Source: Chrysochromulina tobinii (lineage: Eukaryota; Haptophyta; Prymnesiales; Chrysochromulinaceae). From it: a stretch of 12,986 nt of DNA. This document shows positions 6,277-12,898 of the stretch, one piece after another (the stretch's first letter is position 1; every line of letters begins with the position of its first letter). A program made the position numbers and the translations under genes. The stretch lies in NCBI GenBank assembly GCA_001275005.1, contig JWZX01002354.1, positions 1-12,986 of the forward strand, given 5' to 3'. Under the pieces are notes generated by a model, which ran no database searches, had not been told where the DNA came from, and was given only the letters and a program-made list of their open reading frames with translations.

Positions 6277-7890
6277 ATGGCGTATCCACCCAAGGTGCTC
6301 GAGGTCGCGGCGGAGTCTGCTGACGACGACCTGCTGGCCGATCGTGCCTTCGTCGCCGCCCTTGCCGGTTTGTCCGAGGTTCTTGTCATGTACGACCTCC
6401 TTTCTCTGGAACCCAAGAACATTCAAGAGATGACTTGCGTCGAAAAGGACACGGCTCCTTTCCTTTCGGGTTTGGCTCCTTTTGAAGTCGAGGGCCGAGC
6501 GCCGAAAGAAGGCGACGCCACGTGCTTCGTGCGCATCAAGTGCTGTGAGTACGCTCACATTCTCAAGAGCAAGTATGCCGCACGAGTGGTGGAGTGGATC
6601 GACGTCGAACGAGTCACAGAGAAACAAGTGTGCATCCTCGAGTTGACGCACAATCCCCAGAGGCCTGTGATCGTCGTCGCATTTCGAGGGTCGCGGACCA
6701 CCGAAGACTGGCTTCTCGTGAATTCGAACCAGTTCCATCAGCCGCTGCACCTGCCCATCGACGAGGAGGGAGGCTCAGTTGAGGCTGTCGGCCCACCTCG
6801 GCTAATGCACTGGCTCAAGCACTCCAGGAAGACGTGCATTTCGCTAGGCATGTGGAAGGCGTACGACGGGCGTAAGAGACCAATCGTTCGTAAGAAGCTG
6901 GCGGCGCGCGCTATGTCAGGCTCCACTCCTCCTGCGAATGAAGGAGCGGACCCGCGCATGTCCCCACGTGCTCGGGTGCGGGCGGCTGTGGAGCGCCTGC
7001 TCTCCTCGCATGCGGCCAGCGGCCAGCGGCCGCAGCTCATCATCACCGGGCACAGCATGGGTAAGTGTTGAAGGCGGGAGACTGTGCACAATCCCCGCAC
7101 GCCCTCACCGACTGCGGCTGAGTGTGGCGCGATTCCGCGCCTGTGCGTCCCAGTGCATGCGCGCGCGCCTGTGCGTCCCATTGCCTGCGCGCGCGCCTGT
7201 TCGTCCCGGCTCACGAGCACGTGCGCTCCGATGAGCGACACGCAGGTGGCACACTCGCGACCTTGTGCTCGGTGGACCTGCTCCTCTCATCGAGTTTGGT
7301 GAAGAAGCATACTGAGTGCATCACGTGTGTGACTTTCGGATCCTCGCGATCGTTCAACCTCGCGTTCAAGAAGGTCGTCGACGAGCTGCGCCACCGAAAT
7401 CGGCTCCGAGCGCTGCGGTGGGCGAATGCGCCTCCTTTCTTGGCAGCCTTTGGCACTGCGCAGCGAGGGCTGGCACTGAGCGTTGGCCCGTCTGACTCGC
7501 GACTTTCGCAGGGTCATCGTACGAGGTGACATCGTGCCGCGGATTCCGTTTGACTTAGGATACGAAGTCGTGCATGGCATTGGCGCGCGGCTGGTCATTC
7601 AGCCTGGCTTGAAGCGCCAGGGTCCGTTGAAGTATGATGAGCATGCGGATCCGTACGATCGAGATCAGCGTTTCGCTTGGCCCAACCCCAAGCTTCACAC
7701 GTGCTACGCGGCCTTCCTCGCTGGGCACGCGCCTCGCTGCAAGCCACGACAGTCGGTCCCACCCCTCTTTGCCTGGCCGGTGAGGGCGGCCAAAGGCAAG
7801 GTCGCCACGCCGAGCGGGGTGAGCGGATCTCATGCGAGTGGAGCATCCCTCGTAGAAGTCGTGCCAGTCGTTTGGCAGGAGGAATTGTGA
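6277..7890 (+). CDS. Class 3 lipase (alpha/beta hydrolase), three exons
   Basis: Predicted acyl-ester hydrolase of the fungal-type class 3 lipase family, acting on glycerolipids. My exon model is 6277-7060, 7246-7417 and 7512-7890, which sums to 1335 nt: 444 residues plus TGA at 7888-7890. VIVVAFRGSRTTEDWL at 131-146 is the conserved strand and oxyanion region. LIITGHSMGGTLATL near 254-268 is the nucleophile elbow with Ser260; it becomes complete only when intron 1 is removed. RVIVRGDIVPRIPF at 319-332 supplies Asp325, and HTCYAAFL supplies the likely His381. The start ATG at 6277 has G at +4. No signal peptide or membrane helix is visible, so a cytosolic or peripheral-membrane location is likely. 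The last about 50 residues are less conserved-looking and could be changed by an alternative splice near the stop. Confidence 0.87.
7061..7245 (+). other. Intron 1 of the lipase gene (185 bp)
   Basis: Begins GTAAGTG after ATGG and ends CGCAG before GTGGCACA. It splits the second glycine codon of GHSMGG in phase 1. Reading through hits a stop at 7069-7071, so removal is required for a functional enzyme. The interior holds a 28-bp tandem repeat. Confidence 0.9.
7140..7208 (+). repeat. 28-bp tandem repeat inside lipase intron 1
   Basis: CCTGTGCGTCCCA or a close variant recurs at 7140, 7168 and 7196, each followed by a GCGCGC-rich spacer. Three imperfect copies. The alternating purine/pyrimidine GCGC tracts are typical Z-DNA-forming sequence. 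Confidence 0.85.
7418..7511 (+). other. Intron 2 of the lipase gene (94 bp)
   Basis: Donor GTGGGC after CTGCG, acceptor TTTCGCAG before GGTCATC. Joining restores one arginine codon (CG plus G) and links LRALR to VIVRGDIVPRIPF, the conserved catalytic-Asp region. The segment is open in the upstream frame past the donor, so retention would add unrelated residues and lose the Asp and His. Confidence 0.85.
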
Positions 7891-8727
7891 GGTCAAGTCT
7901 CAGTTGTGCCAATACATGCATGTCGTTTGGCAGGCAAGGAGGAGTTGCGGATGCGTCACCTCAGTGTCGCGCGGCTGGTGCTATTGTGGCTCCACGGTGC
8001 TGCGGTGGTGGCTACGGGCTGAATGCAAAATTAGGACAGTCGGTCAGAGAGGTCGGTTCGCACATGAACTCATGATCAGAGACCACTCATTGTGTGTGTG
8101 TATCCTGCGGGGGGGTAATCGACTTGATAGTTAAGAAACCTGAAAGAAACCAAACCGGTCTCTAGCTAAGGCGGCGACGGGCGCGAGCGGTCATGCTATG
8201 GAGCTATCCGATCGCGTCCGGCATGCCGAACTCTATTGACAAATGCCATCCTCAGTCTCCCCCCCCAGCACGCCAGAGGGATCATCGGCCCGGCCTAGGC
8301 AAAGATGTGTCTCGGGAGCAGCGGGCCCGTCATCAAGCGTCACTCCTGTGAGCTGAGTGAACGAGAACGTTAACCCACGACACACACGCGACAACCGGGG
8401 GGCTAGAACGGCACTGTTATTGCCCGCTCAGAGTACGCACATCTTACATGACCCCATACGAGACACGGAGCATGCGCGAGCTCGCGGCGTGTGTGAAACG
8501 AAAACTAGTACCGGGACGCACCCCACCCTCACGTGAACATACAGAAGCGTGTGTTTTGTGTTTTGTGTTCGAGGTTCCTCTAGGGACCAATCACATGTTG
8601 TCGGATTATCGTGTGAAGACCGATGACCGTGGTGAGGATGTCGCCTCTTTTCGTGCATGCATTCACGAAAGAAAGAACTTGATCTTTCGTACCAAAAGTC
8701 CCCATTTTCGACGCTGCTTCGCGAGGA
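7891..8727. other. Intergenic region, no supported gene
   Basis: The first 60 bp repeat the word GTCGTTTGGCAGG that occurs at the end of the lipase (7867 and 7921). A run of seven G lies near 8110 and a run of eight C near 8263. Frames through 8448-8720 exist on both strands but look like composition-driven openness, although a 5' exon of the next gene could be hidden here. A stop at 8680-8682 closes the next gene's frame on its 5' side. Confidence 0.5.
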
Positions 8728-9282
8728 ATGCCTCGCAATTACGCAGTGGCGTCTGGAAGAGGACTCCTCGACGACGATGCGCAAGGGCACGGCCTGGACC
8801 GCGGGCGGGCCCGCGGCACCTACGCTCTGGAGCGGTACATGGAGACAGGGAGCGCCATCCCCGCCTCGGCCAACAACGACCGCGGCCTCGAAGCGGTCAT
8901 GTCTACCATGATGAAAGCTCGCAATCTCGACTGCACTGTCGATCGAGTCGCCGATCCACCGCCCGAGCTACACCCCATCCTCTATGCGATTCGCTGCGAC
9001 TGCGAGATATTCTCGGCAAATCTGCGCTCCCTTTTTGTGGAAGCTGGCGGCAAGGGGACTGGGCTCATTGCGTCTGTGAAGTTCTTTGCCACCCTCAAGG
9101 GCCACACGCGCCACCCGCTTACCAGGGAGGTCATTGCGCTGATCAGTGCGCACTACGGAGTGTCTTGGCTTGAAGTCCGTAGCGAGTTCGAGAATATGGC
9201 CTGGAAAGACTTTTGCGCCGACGTCCAGCGAACCGTGCGTGCTGACGGCGGACCGCGTGACTTCGTCCTCCTCGATGTTTGA
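8728..9282 (+). CDS. Hypothetical protein, possible degenerate EF-hand-like module
   Basis: 184 codons from the first ATG after an in-frame stop at 8680, ending TGA at 9280-9282. I do not recognise the family. The N-terminal 1-35 is charged and Gly-rich. Residues 90-144 read as alternating helices with SLFVEAGGKGTGLIASVKF at 101-119, resembling the G-x-G-x-I-x-x-x-x-F pattern of an EF-hand loop but lacking the acidic calcium ligands. A second helical stretch is PLTREVIALISAHYG at 130-144. If this is an EF-hand relative it is unlikely to bind calcium. The gene may have upstream exons, since the start context is unremarkable. It ends 332 bp before the mobile element. The balanced amino-acid composition supports coding; the functional reading is weak. 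Confidence 0.5.
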   Translation: MPRNYAVASGRGLLDDDAQGHGLDRGRARGTYALERYMETGSAIPASANNDRGLEAVMSTMMKARNLDCTVDRVADPPPELHPILYAIRCDCEIFSANLRSLFVEAGGKGTGLIASVKFFATLKGHTRHPLTREVIALISAHYGVSWLEVRSEFENMAWKDFCADVQRTVRADGGPRDFVLLDV

Positions 9283-9614
9283 GAGTTTGACACAGGAGCA
9301 GCAGGTTCGGCGAAGCAACCCAAGGGCAAGGTTGAGGGCAAGTACCTGAGATCCTTAGACGGAGTTAATGGGACGGAATTTTCCGTATAAGAACCGCCCT
9401 GACCCCGCTTGGCGCCGAGCGGCGCCTGCCCCGCGTTTGACGACCGCGCCGGCGCCCGGTGCGGGCGGTGACGGTCAAAGCCGGCGGCCCGGCCGCGCGG
9501 CCCCGACCCACGAGATGGCGCGGGAAAGCAGACGCGTGACCGGACCCCGCCCTGAGCGTGCAGGAACGTGTAGTATACGCATTGCAGGCCCTGGTACTCA
9601 CTGAGTTGTGAGTA
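9283..9614. other. GC-rich, hairpin-rich spacer to the left of the mobile element
   Basis: No supported gene. From 9373 it holds several inverted repeats: ACGGAA/TTCCGT at 9373-9386, GGCGCC-GAGC-GGCGCC at 9411-9426, and an imperfect long one with TTTGAC/GTCAAA outer arms at 9436-9479. GC content is visibly higher than in the adjacent gene. It could be host flank, the remains of another element, or part of this element if the left boundary lies farther out than the 88-bp repeat. Confidence 0.5.
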
Positions 9615-9702
9615 TGGGGGTTCTCGCGCATGCGAGAACCGTGGCTGTCTGGAGCGGCGGGTGAGATGCTAGGCCGCGCGCCGATCGGCGCGCGTCAGTG
9701 GG
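9615..9702 (+). repeat. Left 88-bp direct repeat of the recombinase element
   Basis: Starts TGGGGGTTCTCGCG and matches 12899-12986 at every base; identity stops immediately to the left (A versus G). It contains two dyads. One has arms GGTTCTCGC (9619-9627) and GCGAGAACC (9632-9640) around GCAT. The other is a perfect 20-bp palindrome, CGCGCGCCGATCGGCGCGCG, at 9675-9694. The first resembles a recombinase core site (8-bp arms, 6-bp spacer). Confidence 0.95.
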
Positions 9703-9772
9703 CGATCTCGAAAATCCTGGAGCCCCCAGGGGCGCTCCGGAATTTCCTCGCATGCACACCGGGAAAGAATAC

Positions 9773-9780
9773 CTTATAAG
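9773..9780 (+). promoter_or_regulatory. Likely TATA element of the element's promoter
   Basis: CTTATAAG lies 127 bp before the ORF1 ATG and 71 bp after the left repeat, in otherwise GC-rich DNA. A pyrimidine tract (TTCTCTCTCTCTTG, 9866-9881) follows. Between them GCGAGAAC at 9807-9814 repeats the half-site of the terminal-repeat dyad, so the recombinase could also bind and regulate its own promoter (inference). Confidence 0.4.
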
Positions 9781-9906
9781 GATCTTCGGTGCTTCCACAG
9801 AGGCTCGCGAGAACTAAATCGAGGCGAGCGCAAGCATCGTGACCGTCGCGAACCAGCGACAGCACATTCTCTCTCTCTTGAACAGACAGACAATCAGCCA
9901 CAGAAA

Positions 9907-10932
9907 ATGAGCGCCGGCCTTGCACCAAACACCACTTCCACCGTCACCTACAAAGGAGCCCCGACCACGGACGTCGCGATCAAAGCAGTACTGGACTCAG
10001 ACGATGCAGTACAATTTGCACCCGATCATTGGATTGTAAAAGCCATGGGGCACACGCCGTGGGTGAAGCGGATTGATGCACGCACGTGGGCATGCAGCCA
10101 ACGCCTCCACGATTGGATCCTCTTGCGCACGGTCGTCATAGCGGACGACCTACTGCCCGAAGCAGCGAACTGGATCCCGACCGCCGCATGGGCATCGCAG
10201 CAATGGATGGACCTCCAACAAGCAGGAGGGCTGACAGCGCGCAAGATGGAGTCTAACGAAGCAGCCGTCGCGCTCACGCGCGCGGCCAACACCGCGCCTG
10301 CGAAAATACTTGCGAAGGCGAATACAATCACGCTCGACGCACCGGCGCCCGCCTCATGGTTCGGCCATGTCATGACCAAGGATCTTATCCCAGCGGGCAC
10401 GCCCAGATCCGGCAAAGTCTTCGGCCAGTATCGTACGGCAATAGGTGGTTGCTACAACGCCACCGACAGAGGCCAGCAAACCGAGCTCATCAACCAGATC
10501 CCTTATTCATTCGGCCCCATCAAGGGCGTCGGTGACATCCAGGGGATGTCAAACGGACTGCAAGCCCGCATGATCGCACGCGGCATGACAACCACTTACA
10601 TTCCTGACAACCTCGACTATTTCTACGATGCGGACGATTGCATCGTGGAGATACAACGGAGAGGCTCAGAGGAAGAAGCGTCCTTTGCCGCACTTTTCAA
10701 CGTTGGATGGCAGACAGCGTTTTCGACGGGGATCGCTGCAATCATCCCAGGAGTCCGTGACGCGGCGACAGCCGAGAACCTTGTGCGCAGTGCGCTCAAT
10801 GACCTCGGATCCGGTGCCAAGTTCATATTCGCAACGGTCGGATCGCTCGACGCTGACTTCACTACCCAAGCGCCCCATGCCTGCATCGGCGACAGCGGCA
10901 CGCGCTCTCGGTCTCGCAATGCAGGAGCTTGA
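9907..10932 (+). CDS. ORF1 of the recombinase element, function unknown
   Basis: 341 residues, ATG at 9907 (context CAGAAAATGA) and TGA at 10930-10932. I do not recognise it. The N-terminal 40-100 is Trp-rich (Trp at 42, 52, 61, 70, 89, 95 and 100) and appears helical; 115-140 is Ala-rich. Residues 160-215 hold a Gly/Thr/Tyr-containing segment (GKVFGQYRTAIGGCYNATD), and 256-300 is again helical. There is no CCHC knuckle, RT motif, HNH or DDE pattern, signal peptide or clear membrane helix. By position it corresponds to the gag-like ORF1 of DIRS-type elements, but I see no sequence support for that; an accessory DNA-binding or structural protein is equally possible. Its last 56 bases overlap the preferred recombinase start, and the last 344 bases overlap the open recombinase frame. 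Intact length argues for selection. Confidence 0.75.
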   Translation: MSAGLAPNTTSTVTYKGAPTTDVAIKAVLDSDDAVQFAPDHWIVKAMGHTPWVKRIDARTWACSQRLHDWILLRTVVIADDLLPEAANWIPTAAWASQQWMDLQQAGGLTARKMESNEAAVALTRAANTAPAKILAKANTITLDAPAPASWFGHVMTKDLIPAGTPRSGKVFGQYRTAIGGCYNATDRGQQTELINQIPYSFGPIKGVGDIQGMSNGLQARMIARGMTTTYIPDNLDYFYDADDCIVEIQRRGSEEEASFAALFNVGWQTAFSTGIAAIIPGVRDAATAENLVRSALNDLGSGAKFIFATVGSLDADFTTQAPHACIGDSGTRSRSRNAGA

Positions 10933-12703
10933 AGATTATCTTCTGGCCGACACGAGCGAGTACTCAATCGGCAGTGGCGACCCGGCTAAGGTGCACGAGA
11001 TGATCACTGACAGCCTATCCCTCATCACGGACGGCATACCGGCAGGCACTCTCAAGGCCGACAACAGCGGAGTCGGATGGGCAGTACGATTCTGCATAGA
11101 TGCTGACACGGCGTTCCTTCGGCCGCTCGTACTCACTCATGCGGATCATCCGAGAGAACGCTACTTATTTGCTCGCTGCGTGGTCTTCCACGCCATGAAC
11201 GCAGCCCCGCGCTCAAAGGCGCGGATCGGAGACAACGGCAAAGTCATCACAACGGCCAAGCCCGAAAGCTCGCTCGCACCGGTACTCGCGTGGCGGCGAA
11301 TCCTGCGCGACAGCGGACACGAGCTAATCGACCTCAAGACGATTCGACCACACCTTAAAGGCCTGGTGGAGCGCTTCAAGACGAATTGGGGGCAGATGTC
11401 CTTAGTCCCCATCCGCGAATTGCCATTCGCACTGCCGCAACTTCATGCCGTCAACAACACGTTGAGCACCGCCATAGGCAGCTTCGATGCGTTGCGCTGG
11501 CCGGCGACAAAGCGGCACGCGCTGAGGACTGCTTTCACATACGGTCTCGCTACAGGCGTACGGGCGAACGAACCCACGCGAGCGTTCCTGGCCGACTCAG
11601 ACTTCACGCGGCGCAGTCACTTCGTCCTCATCGGAGGGGGAGACAACGAGCTGCCGATGACAGCAGCGACCCTCCTCTCGGTCACAGACGGCACTCTACT
11701 GCGGGGCCGGCGCGGGCCCAGCAAATGCGACCGCAGCGGCATGGAATGGGGGGACCGAGATTGCTGGTTCAAGCTCGATCGCACGAACCCTCTCAACTTC
11801 GCGGCCGCATGGTTAGCGTACGAGCTCGAACACCCATGCCCACCCGAGGAGCGACACGTATGGGCCGCCTTCTCGCCAGACGGCGGGAAGCTACCGTGGA
11901 CGACATCGGGACTACAACGTGACTTCAACGAGCTCATGCGATGCGCCGTTGGTGATGCCGAGGCGGCACGGCGGTCATGGCACTCGCTACGTGTGACCAT
12001 CGCCACCGCCCTCAGCACACGCCGCCACCCCGACGGCCTAATCCAAGCCCTCGTCTGCTGGAAGACATTAGATGCCATGCGCCTCTACGCCAAGACGAAC
12101 CGCCATCAATACGCGGATGCCGTAGAGGAAGTCACTACCACGAGCATTGACGTCACGCGTGTCAACCACATCCCCGCACACGGGCCAGAATATGTTATCG
12201 ACGAGCTCGACGCGGCACTGGAGGCGCTGGACGGCCATGACGGCGACAAGGGCGGCGCCAAGGGCGGCGCCAGTAAGACGACGGAAGGGCCGGCGGCGGC
12301 CGCACGCCCGACACTACCACAGGCTACGAAGCCGGCGCGATCCGCAGCAGCGCCGGCGGCAAAATCAAAACGAAAGGCCAAGCAGCCCGCGGCGACGGCG
12401 CCGACAACCGCCATTCAAACGATCACGCTCACAGATGGAACATCAGTACAGATTAGCTTCGACATCACCGTCGGAAGCAAAGTCCGCGTACCCAATTCCT
12501 TCTGGGCATGGGGCGCTGGTCACACGTGGAGCGATATCATGGGCCGATGCAACGAGCCATTCCAATTTGCAGACGGCTCGACGGCAGCGGCGTACGTAAT
12601 ACACGCCGCACCGCGACGAGACGCCATCAAGGCGAGTTCAATGCGCTATCTGCCACAGCGCGACGCCGAGGGAGCCGCAATGCGCAAGCGCGCCCGGGGG
12701 TAG
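10877..12703 (+). CDS. Tyrosine recombinase with C-terminal extension
   Basis: Predicted to cut and rejoin DNA through a 3'-phosphotyrosine at the element's repeats. Numbered from ATG 10877 (608 residues): residues 1-130 are helical and of unknown role, about 130-217 fit the core-binding domain. The catalytic domain shows Arg229 (GLATGVRANEP), His369 and Arg372 (SWHSLRVTIATAL), Trp395 (CWKT) and nucleophile Tyr404 (DAMRLYAKTN, codon 12086-12088). All key positions except the beta-hairpin Lys are assigned with confidence. Residues 473-511 are an Ala/Pro/Lys-rich basic linker, possibly a nuclear localisation signal (SKRKAKQ). Residues 514-592 form an extra beta-rich module (VGSKVRVPNSFWAWG ... 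FADGSTAAAYVIH). The frame is open from 10589, with another ATG at 10628, but residues there read like an ORF1 shadow; ATG 10919 is a further option. Frameshifting from ORF1 (+1 or -2) is also possible. Confidence 0.88.
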   Translation: MPASATAARALGLAMQELEDYLLADTSEYSIGSGDPAKVHEMITDSLSLITDGIPAGTLKADNSGVGWAVRFCIDADTAFLRPLVLTHADHPRERYLFARCVVFHAMNAAPRSKARIGDNGKVITTAKPESSLAPVLAWRRILRDSGHELIDLKTIRPHLKGLVERFKTNWGQMSLVPIRELPFALPQLHAVNNTLSTAIGSFDALRWPATKRHALRTAFTYGLATGVRANEPTRAFLADSDFTRRSHFVLIGGGDNELPMTAATLLSVTDGTLLRGRRGPSKCDRSGMEWGDRDCWFKLDRTNPLNFAAAWLAYELEHPCPPEERHVWAAFSPDGGKLPWTTSGLQRDFNELMRCAVGDAEAARRSWHSLRVTIATALSTRRHPDGLIQALVCWKTLDAMRLYAKTNRHQYADAVEEVTTTSIDVTRVNHIPAHGPEYVIDELDAALEALDGHDGDKGGAKGGASKTTEGPAAAARPTLPQATKPARSAAAPAAKSKRKAKQPAATAPTTAIQTITLTDGTSVQISFDITVGSKVRVPNSFWAWGAGHTWSDIMGRCNEPFQFADGSTAAAYVIHAAPRRDAIKASSMRYLPQRDAEGAAMRKRARG

Positions 12704-12830
12704 TAGATCTGCCACACCCCGACCGGGCCGCGATGACACACCCAAGGGGGTTACGAGTTGGTGCCTCAACGCTGACCCGACCGGGCCGAGGGGGCTTGGG
12801 AATGCCCGGTCTGGTCAGGGATTGGGGAAG

Positions 12831-12836
12831 AATAAA
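12831..12836 (+). terminator. Possible polyadenylation signal of the element
   Basis: AATAAA lies 128 bp after the recombinase stop codon and 63 bp before the right repeat, followed by an A-rich stretch (12836-12878). Distance and context fit a 3'-end signal, but algal poly(A) signals are often divergent. Confidence 0.4.
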
Positions 12837-12898
12837 AGGCAAACCAACTCAATACCTCTTCAATAACCATACAAAGAACAGCTGGAGCGGGAAGACAG

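Noticed and set aside
9368-9604. Short ORF MGRNFPYKNRP...
   Set aside because: Arg/Pro/Ala-rich translation of a GC-rich hairpin region, with no protein-like pattern.
10628-10876. Extended N-terminus of the recombinase from ATG 10628
   Set aside because: The extra 83 residues are Arg/Ser-rich and fully overlap ORF1; sequence with normal protein character begins near residue 84 (ATG 10877).
9907-12703. Reverse transcriptase, RNase H or methyltransferase typical of DIRS-type elements
   Set aside because: No frame shows a YxDD-type or other RT block, RNase H acidic pattern or methyltransferase motif; the space between the repeats is filled by ORF1 and the recombinase.
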